Notes: generated by a model not told the origin, from the letters alone. A stretch of 64,000 nt of DNA from Thalassotalea sp. PS06 (GCF_007197775.1 NZ_CP041638.1:1860001-1924000); one strand, 5' to 3'; positions 33,531 to 42,199 are shown, numbered from the stretch's first letter. Made by a program: numbers and translations.

Positions 33531-36500
33531 TTAGTCTTTAAAAGACGTATCTAATTTGTTTAACGGTGTTGGTAGCTCTAGAGACTTTAATAATGAAAAA
33601 ACGTCATCTTCACCGCTACCAAGCACACCCTCATATATTCTGTTGTAAGGCGCTTTGTCTAAGTCCGCAATTTTAATACCACCGCTTCTGGCAATGTGCC
33701 CAATCAACATATCGATGATACGCATCGCCTGAGGTGGCATCCGATGGTGTTGCAATAAAACCGTGAAACTCTGTTCAATATATTTAGCATCCATGCCAAC
33801 AATACTGCGGAGCAACTTATCTAATGGCTCAGTAGTATCTGGGTAAAACGTTTTAAGCGTTTCAATATCCAGGTCTGCATATTTGGCATGAATAACGCCA
33901 TTGAGTTGCACAATTTCATCTTCAGTTACAGGCTGCCCATTTCTGATTTTTTGAATAACTGGATCACTTTCAAAAATCGGCTCTAACGCTTCCTGCACTT
34001 TTTGCTGATAGATTTTGTAGTCAACCGTATGAATATTTGTAGCTCTAGTTCTAATTTCTATTTCAGTTTCATCCTCTGGAATATCTGTATATGTAGGGCC
34101 GAGATTTGGCGGCAGGATTTCACCTTCAAGCAAATACATGATGTCTCTTAACGCAATACGATGTTGCTCCAGAGCATCAAAGGTGATGCCGTGCCAATTA
34201 TTGTCATCCATCAAAAACTTGATTTCAACGGCTTTGGCCTGCACTTGAGCTGTATTTTTTGGCAGGCGTTCTAACACACCTTTAATTTCAAATTTAAGCT
34301 CACCAATTGCTTGAGGATTGAGTAATAGTTCTGTTTGTGTTTGAGCAATTAAACAATCCCAACGGAGAGCTTTACTTTGCCCACGAATATCAAGCCAGTT
34401 CATCAATCGCGCAATTTCACTTTCAAGTAAGGCGACTGTTGGCTTGGCAAATTGCTTTAACAGCTTAGCGTCTGACATTTGTTCAACGAGTTGCCAATTG
34501 TCTCGCACATTAATGTTCTTAGTATCTAAGGCTATTATGTCTTGTTGAATTAACTTAATTACTGTTTCAAACGCAGGGATTTCTAGTTTATTTAGCGCAC
34601 TTGACGCTAGTAACATCCTTAACTCGAAACGCTTTTGCGCCAGTGATTTACTATTGGTTGGCTCGACTTCTTCGTATTCAAATTCGAAGTAATCAAAGTT
34701 GTTCCAATGGTCGAAAATTAGGAAACGTGTTTTATGTTTTCCTTTACCAAATAAATCTTCACATAGGCGTGTACCACGGCCTATCATTTGCCAGAACTTA
34801 ACCTTCGATTTTACAGGTTTGGCAAAGACAAGGTTTACCACACTTGGCACATCAATCCCGGTATCTAACATATCAACGGATATCGCCAGCGTGATCGGAT
34901 CTGGTAACGAAGGATCTTTTGCCTTTTCTTCCTCAGTCACTTTAAACTGATCGATCAATGCTTCAGCTCTTGGCTCATCTGAGTGAATAACTTCACAAAA
35001 GCCATTACTGAGCTCTGGGTACATTTCATCGAACAGTTCTTTAAGCAAACGAGCGTGGTCGATTCGTCTGGCAAAGATAATCGACTTACCAATGAATTGA
35101 TTGTCTTTGTCCTTGATACCATTTTCCATTAAGTTGCGGAGGACTTTTCGGTTGGTATCTTTGTTTAAAATGACCTTATCAATGTCTTTTGAGTCAAACT
35201 CAAGTTCGTTTGGGTCTACACCTTGGTCTTCCAATTCCGCTATTTGTTCATCGGTCAAAGAGCGTTGATTAATTCCATCGCGCATGAACTTGGTTGTCAT
35301 TGTGACAATTTCATACGGCACTAGGTGATCTTCTTCTATTGCTTTTTCCAACGGATAATTAGCCGTGGGGTCTTTATAACCACAGTCGAATAATTGACAG
35401 GTGGAGCGTGAAACCATTTCTACTGGGGTTGCGGTTAAGCCAACTTGTAAACAATCAAAATATTTAAAAATATTGCCAAACACGTTGTAGATTGAACGGT
35501 GTGATTCATCGGCAACGATTAAATCAAAATAGCCAACGTCAAATTTTTCATAGATGCCCATCATGCCAGGATACGTAGCGATAAAAATACGAGCCGTGCT
35601 TTCGTATTTTTTATCACTTTTACCTACTACGTAAGGCTTAACACCTAAAAACTCGACAAAAGCCTGTTCTGCCTGTTTGCGCAATTCTTTCCTGTCGCAT
35701 AAAAACAGAATGCGCTTTGCCCATTTAGCATCTTGCAGAGATTTCGTTAGTGCAATTGAAACACGCGTTTTGCCCGTACCCGTTGCTTGAACGATTAACG
35801 CTTTTCTGCGCTTTTTCTCAAATGTATCATGTACGCGAGAAATGGTTTCTAACTGATAACGGCGACCAGCAATACCAGCATCAATGGTGACATCTGATAG
35901 CTTTTTCTTTTCTACTAGCTGGAATTTAACCAAATGTTGCAATGAGCTTTTTGAGTAGTAACCATAGATTTTTCTTGGCGGGTAACCTTGAACGTCATCC
36001 CATATATATATGTCATGTCCATTGGTGTAAAAAATCACAGGTCGCTGCCCATGTTCCTTTTCTAAACCATCGGCATAATCTTTCGCTTGCTTCTTACCAA
36101 TACGTGCATCTTTTGACGTTTTCTTAGCTTCAACAACAGCCAAAGGCAGTCCATCGTCATCCCACAGAACATAATCTACAGAGCCATTACCTGACTCTGT
36201 AGGTTGATACTTAACTGGTACTTCTTGTCCAACTTCGTCAGTTGATACTGCATTTTCTGCAACATCCCAACCGACTTCACGCAATTCCATATCAATAAGG
36301 TATTTGCGCGTTTCCGCCTCGCTGAAATCCAGCGTTTTAGAGATAGATTGGCTATTGGTTGTAAAGGCTTCAAATACAGGCTCGTTACGAGTTGCCGCAG
36401 CCTGTTTCGATTCAGCTAATATTCTTTCGTTGACTAAGCGTTGTTCTTCCAACTCAGCCATTGCTTGCTGATAAAGGTCGTCACTTTTTTCTAATTTTTT

Positions 36501-36947
36501 CTTTAATTTGCTCGCCGCTGAAATATCGGTATTAAACTCAATAAATTCAGGCACAGTATCCGCTTTGACATTGTGATAGCTACAATAAAACCACGCCCCT
36601 AATTGATAAGATTGTTTAACGCCAAACACAGCATCTTTATCAGTTCCTTTGTTTTCATGAGCAGCCTTATTACCCAATGTTTTAATCGCGTGAAATTTAT
36701 CTAAAACAGGTGCAGACGCTAGTTGTATAAAGTCTTCACCGATTAACTTTTCGTGGAATGTAGCTTTTGGCAAGCAAGGTAAGTTCAATTTACGGTAAAT
36801 AAAGTTCACCATAAATTCACCGAATGAACGTAGCTTAATTAGCGCACTTTGAGGGTCGCTAAACGCGTATTCTTCAGCGTAAGCACCAAAGTCGGCTAAT
36901 TCAGGCCAGTCTTTTCTTAAGAACTCAAAATTCATGGATTGCTTCAT
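33531..36947 (-). CDS. hsdR: HsdR, type I restriction endonuclease/translocase
   Basis: 1138 residues (EcoEI/type IB-like). It starts with a DUF4145-like helical region, then the nuclease core YVLWDDDGLPLAVVEAKKTS (D...ExK), SF2 motor motifs ATGTGKTRVSIAL, VADESHRS, GLTATPVE, and QMIGRGTRL, and the EcoEI-type C-terminal domain. It translocates DNA and cuts when it meets unmethylated sites. A second ATG four codons in (36935) is equally plausible; the first has AAGGA 9 bp upstream. First gene of the restriction run. Confidence 0.93.
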   Translation of the reverse strand: MKQSMNFEFLRKDWPELADFGAYAEEYAFSDPQSALIKLRSFGEFMVNFIYRKLNLPCLPKATFHEKLIGEDFIQLASAPVLDKFHAIKTLGNKAAHENKGTDKDAVFGVKQSYQLGAWFYCSYHNVKADTVPEFIEFNTDISAASKLKKKLEKSDDLYQQAMAELEEQRLVNERILAESKQAAATRNEPVFEAFTTNSQSISKTLDFSEAETRKYLIDMELREVGWDVAENAVSTDEVGQEVPVKYQPTESGNGSVDYVLWDDDGLPLAVVEAKKTSKDARIGKKQAKDYADGLEKEHGQRPVIFYTNGHDIYIWDDVQGYPPRKIYGYYSKSSLQHLVKFQLVEKKKLSDVTIDAGIAGRRYQLETISRVHDTFEKKRRKALIVQATGTGKTRVSIALTKSLQDAKWAKRILFLCDRKELRKQAEQAFVEFLGVKPYVVGKSDKKYESTARIFIATYPGMMGIYEKFDVGYFDLIVADESHRSIYNVFGNIFKYFDCLQVGLTATPVEMVSRSTCQLFDCGYKDPTANYPLEKAIEEDHLVPYEIVTMTTKFMRDGINQRSLTDEQIAELEDQGVDPNELEFDSKDIDKVILNKDTNRKVLRNLMENGIKDKDNQFIGKSIIFARRIDHARLLKELFDEMYPELSNGFCEVIHSDEPRAEALIDQFKVTEEEKAKDPSLPDPITLAISVDMLDTGIDVPSVVNLVFAKPVKSKVKFWQMIGRGTRLCEDLFGKGKHKTRFLIFDHWNNFDYFEFEYEEVEPTNSKSLAQKRFELRMLLASSALNKLEIPAFETVIKLIQQDIIALDTKNINVRDNWQLVEQMSDAKLLKQFAKPTVALLESEIARLMNWLDIRGQSKALRWDCLIAQTQTELLLNPQAIGELKFEIKGVLERLPKNTAQVQAKAVEIKFLMDDNNWHGITFDALEQHRIALRDIMYLLEGEILPPNLGPTYTDIPEDETEIEIRTRATNIHTVDYKIYQQKVQEALEPIFESDPVIQKIRNGQPVTEDEIVQLNGVIHAKYADLDIETLKTFYPDTTEPLDKLLRSIVGMDAKYIEQSFTVLLQHHRMPPQAMRIIDMLIGHIARSGGIKIADLDKAPYNRIYEGVLGSGEDDVFSLLKSLELPTPLNKLDTSFKD

Positions 36948-36993
36948 TCCTAGTTATTCCTTAATTCCTGTTATCGCAATTGATATGCCAACT

Positions 36994-38508
36994 CTATTTT
37001 TCAGGTTCATTTTCAGAGATCATCTTCAACCGCTTCATCATATTTCTTAGATTTTGATGATTACCCAAACTTAACATTTCCGCACTTTTAACGCGGCCAT
37101 TCCCCGTCGCTTTTAACGCCGCCTCTACGTATTTTTTTTCTATATTTTCAATGATTTGCTTCAAGTTCACCACATCACCGTAGGCTAAGTGTATGTCATG
37201 GTCTTGTTGCTTATTTTCTCGGTTTATAAGCGCATTTTGAATATCTAAATCAAATATCTCATCGTTATCCGAAAGTAGTAAAGCTCGATTCAAGGTACTC
37301 CACAGTTCGCGGATATTTCCTCGCCAAGGTTGGGACAATGTAAACTTCATTCCCTTATTGGAAATTATTTTACTTTTATAATTTTGATGCTTTTGTGCGT
37401 TATCATTAATTTCTTTTGCTAAGGCGTTTACCAAGGGCTCGATATCTTCAACTCGATTTCTTAAAGGTGGGATTTCAATAACACCAAGTGCCAATCGATA
37501 AAATAAATCTTCCCGGAACTCTCCGCACTCCACCATGCCAACCAAGTTGCGATGCGTAGCGGCAATAACTCTGACATCAACGGTTATCGTTTTGTCATCG
37601 CCAACACGAGTGATCTCACCTTGTTGTAATGCCCTTAATAGCTTCACTTGGACATCTAATGACAATTCACCTACTTCATCTAGAAATAATGTTCCACCGT
37701 CTGCTTGCTCGAATACACCTTTATGTTCTTTTACAGCACCGGTGAAAGCCCCTTTTACATGCCCAAACAGGATGGAATCAACGAGGTTTTGGGGCAAAGC
37801 GCCGCAGTTGACCGTTTTCATCGGTTGTGAAGCACGACTGCTCGCTTTATGAATTGCATTGGATATCACTTCTTTACCGGTGCCGGTTTCGCCTAATACC
37901 AATACAGGTAAATCAAGAGGGGCTAATTTCGATGCTTTATTTACAACCTCAAGCATTGGAGGAGAGACAGCAATGATGTCTTCAAACGCTTTGTTATTGG
38001 TCGGTAATTTAGTCGCTTTAGAAGAGATCGCCCTCGCAACTGATGCATCATGTTCTGCTACAAAGTCAAAAGGAATGTCATCTAAAAATATTTCTCTTTG
38101 GCGATTTGATTGGTAAAAATATGTATTGGTTTTACCTTTACCCAATATAATGCTTACGGCAGACATAGCGGGCGAGCCAGAAGTAAGGTTTATATAGAGC
38201 TCATCGCTCTCACTTGAAAGTTTGTTGATCCACTTTTGTGATTGTTTGGATATGGAGACGTAATCGATTGGACTGGTAATACTAACCGTGTGACCTTGAA
38301 CCACTTGAAAAGGTCGCTGGGCTATTGCGAGTTTTTTTTCCAACCAGGGAACATAGTTACGCCTTTCCTCTTCCCATTTATTCGAGATGATTACGATTTG
38401 ATCAAACGGTTCAGGATGCTTCAACGCGATATTGGAAATCGGAGAGTCAGTATCCTGATTCATACCGTCAACATCAGCTTGACCAAACCACGTAAAAAGA
38501 GTTTTCAC
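36994..38508 (-). CDS. Sigma-54-dependent activator with CARF-like sensor domain (RtcR-like)
   Basis: 504 residues. N-terminal 150 residues have a Rossmann-like pattern: MKTLFTWFGQADVD, then ELYINLTSGSPAMSAVSIIL, where NLTSGSPAM matches the ligand loop of CARF/RtcR-type sensors. The AAA+ domain has Walker A GETGTGKE (about 204), the sigma-54 contact GAFTGA (about 253), and GGTLFLDEVGEL. A Fis-like helix-turn-helix ends the protein (RVKSAEMLSLGNHQNLRNMM). Such proteins activate sigma-54 promoters on ligand binding. It lies 46 bp upstream of hsdR on the same strand. Confidence 0.83.
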   Translation of the reverse strand: MKTLFTWFGQADVDGMNQDTDSPISNIALKHPEPFDQIVIISNKWEEERRNYVPWLEKKLAIAQRPFQVVQGHTVSITSPIDYVSISKQSQKWINKLSSESDELYINLTSGSPAMSAVSIILGKGKTNTYFYQSNRQREIFLDDIPFDFVAEHDASVARAISSKATKLPTNNKAFEDIIAVSPPMLEVVNKASKLAPLDLPVLVLGETGTGKEVISNAIHKASSRASQPMKTVNCGALPQNLVDSILFGHVKGAFTGAVKEHKGVFEQADGGTLFLDEVGELSLDVQVKLLRALQQGEITRVGDDKTITVDVRVIAATHRNLVGMVECGEFREDLFYRLALGVIEIPPLRNRVEDIEPLVNALAKEINDNAQKHQNYKSKIISNKGMKFTLSQPWRGNIRELWSTLNRALLLSDNDEIFDLDIQNALINRENKQQDHDIHLAYGDVVNLKQIIENIEKKYVEAALKATGNGRVKSAEMLSLGNHQNLRNMMKRLKMISENEPEK

Positions 38509-38576
38509 AATTCACACTTATTATCCTTATTAGATTGTAAATAATCTTACCTTATCTAATTTTTTTTACATACCAA

Positions 38577-38602
38577 AAAGGTGAGCAAATTAGCTCACCT
38601 TT
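38577..38602 (-). terminator. Hairpin terminator after a small minus-strand frame
   Basis: AAAGGTGAGC and GCTCACCTTT, loop AAATTA, followed on the minus strand by CTTTTTGG. It directly follows the stop of the 42-codon frame at 38601 and lies upstream of the sigma-54 activator. Confidence 0.75.
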
Positions 38603-38729
38603 AACTTACGTAATTAGATTCAGAGTTTTCTACTAAATTAGATCGTTCACCGACTAGTAATGCCCAGCTCAGAAAACCGCCACGTAAATGGCAATACCAT
38701 GCGTAAATCGTTTTTAAAAAGTCAACCAT
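38601..38729 (-). CDS. Possible 42-residue small protein with its own terminator
   Basis: Frame begins MVDFLKTIYAWYCHLRGG, with a hydrophobic middle (GFLSWALLVG), and ends at a TAA that overlaps a strong rho-independent hairpin. The ribosome site is weak (AGAGAC at 11 bp). An AT-rich stretch upstream contains TTTACA and TAGAAT. The tight fit of stop and terminator is the main support; a regulatory RNA is the alternative. Confidence 0.4.
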   Translation of the reverse strand: MVDFLKTIYAWYCHLRGGFLSWALLVGERSNLVENSESNYVS

Positions 38730-39059
38730 TTAAAATAAAGTCTCTATTCTATTTTAAAAATGTAAATGACGTCTCCTTTTAAAAAAATTTCTTTTAAAAA
38801 CTTGCGCACAACTGAACATGTATCTATAGTGTATATTGGGTTATTTTTTTCTGATTATCTGTGCTATACTTCTTACATATGACGTGTGGGGAGGGGCTCG
38901 GTGTGATTAATGATTTAAACCATGTTTTAGTGCCGTATCTCAGGTACGTTAAACCTGAGAAAGTGTTGCTACGACAGTATGCCTTAAATTTTGTTATACC
39001 CCCTCTTACCTACCGAAGAATCACCAGTAAGTTCGCAATACAATCCAGACGGTTTCTCA

Positions 39060-40100
39060 ATGGCCAGAAAGCGCGCTGATCCCGCCGACGCTTGGATGCC
39101 ACCACGCGTATATCGTGGGCGTTCCGCTTTTGAGTTCCGGGCAAGAAACGGTAAAACCATTCGTTTATGCGGTTTAGATTCGCCAAAATCTCAAGTTTGG
39201 AAAAATTATGAAGAGCTTGATAAACGAAATCTCAAGTTCAAAGACACATTCGAAAAATTGTTAATCGACTATTACGAAAGTCCGCAACATGCGCAAAAAA
39301 AGCCAGCGACAAAGCAAAGCTACGAAGACTACAAAAAAGATCTGCTGAAGCACTTTGGTTCGATGAAAGCCAGGACCATTGGCCCTCGACACGTTAGAAA
39401 ATTTCTCGACGAAAAATATGAACGCTCCGGCGCAACACAGGCCAATCGTCATAAATCAGCGCTGAGCGTAATTTTCAGTTGGGGGTTTGAGCGAGAGAGA
39501 GTCGAGCGAAATCCATGTGTGGGGATCAAAAAATTCAAAGAAACGCCACGAGAAGTTTATATCGAAGATGATGACTACAAATTGATGTTAAAGCATGCCG
39601 ATCCACCACTTGAGGCTGCAATGGAAATCGCTTATTTGTGTATGGCGAGAAATATGGATGTACGTAACCTTAAAAAAGCCGATTGTTTGCAAGAAGGTGT
39701 GTATATTTGCCAATCAAAAACCAACAAGAAGCAAATAAAACGCTGGGGGAAGCGACTGAGAGCTGCCGTGAAACTGTGTGATCAGCATTTTAAAAGTAAT
39801 AACTCGCTGTTTGTCGTGCATCAAGAAGATGGCAGCAAATATTCTCACAGCGGTTTAAACAACCTTTGGCGTAAAGCGAAGAAAAAAGCCGAGAAAGAGC
39901 TTGGACGCACGATAAATTTTACGTTTCATGATATCAAAGCCAAAGGCATTAGCGATTTTGAAGGTTCGGAAGAACAAAAACGTGAAGCTGCGGGTCACAC
40001 CAACGTAGCACAAACCCGAGATTACAACCGAAAAACGATGGTCGTGGACACCGTAGAAACCGCTAGCCAAGAACCAAAGAAAAAAACCAAAAAACCTTAA
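39060..40100 (+). CDS. int: Tyrosine-recombinase integrase of the island
   Basis: 346 residues from ATG 39060. N-terminal arm-binding part (MARKRADPADAWMPPRVYRG), then a core-binding domain (RTIGPRHVRKFLDEKYERSG), then the catalytic domain: ARNMDVRNL (Arg I), SKTNKK (Lys), FHDIKAKG (HxxK in place of HxxR), AAGHTN (GH) and TRDYNR (Tyr). It is 251 bp from the right att site, as expected for the enzyme that inserted the island at tRNA-Ser. The longer frame from 38991 has no ribosome site. Confidence 0.9.
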   Translation: MARKRADPADAWMPPRVYRGRSAFEFRARNGKTIRLCGLDSPKSQVWKNYEELDKRNLKFKDTFEKLLIDYYESPQHAQKKPATKQSYEDYKKDLLKHFGSMKARTIGPRHVRKFLDEKYERSGATQANRHKSALSVIFSWGFERERVERNPCVGIKKFKETPREVYIEDDDYKLMLKHADPPLEAAMEIAYLCMARNMDVRNLKKADCLQEGVYICQSKTNKKQIKRWGKRLRAAVKLCDQHFKSNNSLFVVHQEDGSKYSHSGLNNLWRKAKKKAEKELGRTINFTFHDIKAKGISDFEGSEEQKREAAGHTNVAQTRDYNRKTMVVDTVETASQEPKKKTKKP

Positions 40101-40122
40101 TGCCAGTGCCCTACCCGAGTTA

Positions 40123-40265
40123 TATTGTGAAATCATATTGTGAAGCCGAAATGTTCGATGCTTAAAAAGCAAGGAGCATTTCGCGAATTTACGGTGATTT
40201 CAAAACATAAAATTTTTAAAACCACCATCCTGTGCGTTCAGATTTTTCAACCTTTTTTCACAATA
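40123..40265. promoter_or_regulatory. Three putative integrase arm sites, right end
   Basis: TATTGTGAAA at 40123-40132, TATTGTGAAG at 40136-40145 and the inverse TTTCACAATA at 40256-40265, between the integrase gene and the right att site. Same decamer as at 19286 and 19341. The first two are spaced 13 bp apart. Confidence 0.5.
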
Positions 40266-40305
40266 TAAACGTGTTGTTCGGTTGTCGTCGACAATGCTGA
40301 ACCAT

Positions 40306-40336
40306 AAAAAAAGGGCTTAGTTTTCACTAAGCCCTT
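40306..40336 (-). terminator. Terminator of the restored tRNA-Ser
   Basis: On the minus strand AAGGGCTTAG-TGAAAA-CTAAGCCCTT followed by a T-run. It is island-borne and differs from the chromosomal tRNA-Ser terminators, which fits the model that the island supplied the 3' end of the tRNA with its own terminator. Confidence 0.88.
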
Positions 40337-40351
40337 GATCTTTATCGAATG

Positions 40352-40442
40352 TGGCGGTGAGATAGGGATTTGAACCCTAGATACGCTACAAACGTATGCC
40401 GGTTTTCAAGACCGGTGCTTTCGACCACTCAGCCATCTCACC
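40352..40442 (-). tRNA. tRNA-Ser(TGA), restored at the island right end (attR)
   Basis: 91 nt with CCA. Same anticodon loop as the copy at 17675 but a different variable arm (TACG...CGTA). Bases 40352-40412 are identical to the displaced fragment at 19185-19245, so its 3' two-thirds come from the island and the 5' third from the chromosome. It is intact and should be functional. Confidence 0.96.
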
Positions 40443-40535
40443 AATATGATTTATTTCAGGATACCCCACCGCAACGACTCATTGGGTGGTTTAAAACCTT
40501 AGCATATCGCAACATCAATTTTATTGCGAAGCGCA

Positions 40536-40577
40536 GGTTTTCAAGACCGGTGCTTTCGACCACTCAGCCATCTCACC
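40536..40577 (-). repeat. Extra 5' fragment of tRNA-Ser(TGA)
   Basis: 42 bp identical to the 5' end of tRNA-Ser through the anticodon (GGTTTTCAAGAC to CTCACC), followed by CTGAAGTGGTGCGAATATTA, which is also the 5' flank of the tRNA at 17675. It lies 94 bp outside the restored gene and has no 3' half. A relic of a former tandem tRNA-Ser or an earlier insertion at the same place. Confidence 0.85.
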
Positions 40578-40731
40578 TGAAGTGGTGCGAATATTATAGT
40601 CTCGTTTTCGCCTTGTAAAGCCTTAATTTCGATAAATATTTCAACCGCTGAAAAAAGCGACAAAGTGACTTTGTTTTATGCAAAATTACTGTTAAAAATA
40701 GACTTTAAGCAAATTTCTATCGGATGTTCTA

Positions 40732-41334
40732 ATGACCGGAAATATTAAAATTCGATGCCCCTGGCTGGATTTAGCGAAACCAGATTATGTTGAATATCAT
40801 GACAAGGAATGGGGTGTCCCAGTTTATGATGATCGCAAGATGTTCGAATACCTGACATTAGAATCCGCTCAAGCCGGTCTTAGTTGGTATACGGTTATGA
40901 AGAAACGTGAAAATTATCGAAAGCTTTTTGATGACTTTGATTTTAACAAGGTCGCTCTTTACGATGAATCAAAAATTCAGGAACTACTAAAAGACCCGGG
41001 CATTATACGTAACCAGCTAAAAATTCGAGCGACGGTTAACAACGCCCAGCGGTTTATTGAAGTCAGACAAGAATTCAAAAGCTTTTGCGACTATTTATGG
41101 GGATTTGTTGATCACAAACCTATCGTCAACGTAATTGAACGATTAGAAGACTACCCTGCGAAAACCGAACTTTCGGACAAAATCAGTAAAGATTTAAAGA
41201 AACGCGGGTTTAAATTTGTCGGTTCGACAATCGTCTATGCGCATATGCAGGCGTGTGGCATGGTTAATGATCATAGTAGCGATTGCTTTCGTAGAATTGA
41301 AATATTAGATTCCAGTTGTAAAAACAATGGTTAA
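40732..41334 (+). CDS. tag: DNA-3-methyladenine glycosylase I
   Basis: 200 residues (E. coli Tag 187). RCPWLDLAKPDYVEYHDKEWG near the start holds the first Cys/Trp of the zinc snap; YDDRKMFEYLTLESAQAGLSW and KFVGSTIVYAHMQACGMVNDH carry the recognition pocket and the late Cys-His ligands. It removes N3-methyladenine from alkylated DNA. First chromosomal gene after the island; monocistronic. Confidence 0.95.
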   Translation: MTGNIKIRCPWLDLAKPDYVEYHDKEWGVPVYDDRKMFEYLTLESAQAGLSWYTVMKKRENYRKLFDDFDFNKVALYDESKIQELLKDPGIIRNQLKIRATVNNAQRFIEVRQEFKSFCDYLWGFVDHKPIVNVIERLEDYPAKTELSDKISKDLKKRGFKFVGSTIVYAHMQACGMVNDHSSDCFRRIEILDSSCKNNG

Positions 41335-41407
41335 ACATTCGCCGAAACTCGAAATTTTCTATAATATTATTCCGTTTAGCGTTAAAATTTGGTAAAAAAC
41401 GACTTGG

Positions 41408-41438
41408 AACTATTGGGGCCTGCCCCCATCTAATAGTT
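41408..41438 (+). promoter_or_regulatory. Nested hairpin in the leader of the Bax-inhibitor gene
   Basis: AACTATT...AATAGTT encloses GGGG-CCTG-CCCC, 27 bp upstream of the ATG. A stable leader structure of this sort could control mRNA stability or translation, or be a terminator of tag; no T-run follows on the plus strand. Confidence 0.4.
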
Positions 41439-41464
41439 AACTTTGGTTTAAAAAGGAAATACAG

Positions 41465-42133
41465 ATGCAATCACCTGTAGGTTTTAATACCGCTTCACAA
41501 TTATCAACTGTTGAAATTAACAAGGTTTTACGTAATACCTACACCTTGTTAGCGATGACTTTAATCTTTAGTGCAATCGTTGCAACAGCAACAATCGCAT
41601 TAAATATACCTTCACCAGGTCTAATCGTAACCCTTATAGGTGTTTACGGTTTAATGTTTCTGGTTTATAAAACTGCAAATTCAGCGATGGGTCTGGTCTC
41701 AGTATTCGCTTTTACCGGCTTTCTCGGCTATACCATTGCTCCACTCGTTGGTTATGCTTTGGGTGCTGGCGCAGCTGACTTAGTTGTTCTGTCCCTAGGC
41801 GGCACTGGCCTGATTTTCTTCGGTCTTTCAGCCTATGCACTGACCACTAAGAAAGATATGTCATTCCTTAACGGTATGCTTGTCGCTGGTTTCTGGGTGT
41901 TGATTATCGCTATGATCGGTAACTTATTCCTGCAAATTCCTGCATTGTCGCTAGCGATTAGCGCTTTGTTTATTTTGTTCTCATCAGCGATTATCCTGAA
42001 ACAAACCAGTGACATCGTTCACGGCGGCGAGACAAACTATATTGTTGCAACCGTTACCTTGTTTGTATCTCTATACAACATCTTCTCTAGCTTGCTACAT
42101 CTTTTGATGGCGTTTGCTGGTGGTGACGATTAA
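41465..42133 (+). CDS. Bax inhibitor-1/YccA family membrane protein
   Basis: 222 residues with seven hydrophobic helices (for example YTLLAMTLIFSAIVATATIA, LIVTLIGVYGLMFLVYKTA, GMLVAGFWVLIIAMIGNLF). The C-terminus LYNIFSSLLHLLMAFAGGDD is characteristic of the family; E. coli YccA modulates the FtsH protease at the inner membrane. A GGAAAT ribosome site precedes the ATG. It sits just before tusDCB, as in many related genomes, separated by a terminator. Confidence 0.93.
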   Translation: MQSPVGFNTASQLSTVEINKVLRNTYTLLAMTLIFSAIVATATIALNIPSPGLIVTLIGVYGLMFLVYKTANSAMGLVSVFAFTGFLGYTIAPLVGYALGAGAADLVVLSLGGTGLIFFGLSAYALTTKKDMSFLNGMLVAGFWVLIIAMIGNLFLQIPALSLAISALFILFSSAIILKQTSDIVHGGETNYIVATVTLFVSLYNIFSSLLHLLMAFAGGDD

Positions 42134-42159
42134 ACTATCGTCTAGGTAAATACAGAATA

Positions 42160-42185
42160 AAGCCTCGGAAACGGGGCTTTTTTAT
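42160..42185 (+). terminator. Terminator after the YccA-like gene
   Basis: AAGCCTC-GGAAAC-GGGGCTT followed by six T, 26 bp after the stop. Confidence 0.9.
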
Positions 42186-42199
42186 TTCGGGAAGATAAT

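Larger units (their letters stand above)
19246..40412. mobile_element. 21-kb genomic (defence) island in tRNA-Ser(TGA)
   Basis: Bounded by a 62-bp direct repeat of the tRNA-Ser 3' half. The tyrosine integrase gene lies near the right att site, transcribed towards it, and the repeated word TATTGTGAAA occurs near both ends. Cargo: an XRE-nuclease/helicase module, a DUF2130 protein, McrBC, an ATPase/PLD-like pair, a type I restriction-modification system and a sigma-54 activator. There are no conjugation or phage structural genes, so it is a small integrative element that depends on others for transfer. Confidence 0.88.

Noticed and set aside
38509..38990. Sigma-54 promoter upstream of the activator
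   Set aside because: TGGCA...TGC at about 38690 has GG and GC one base too close for a -24/-12 element.
38861..39079. 72-residue plus-strand frame before the integrase
   Set aside because: Overlaps the integrase start, has no recognisable domain and contains an inverted repeat typical of a leader region.
19246..40412. Prophage
   Set aside because: No capsid, tail, terminase, lysis or replication genes; only an integrase and defence cargo.
40413..40535. Island right end placed at 40536 with the orphan fragment as attR
   Set aside because: The 12-bp core there would split the tRNA without restoring it. The 62-bp repeat ending at 40412 explains the intact tRNA and its foreign terminator better.
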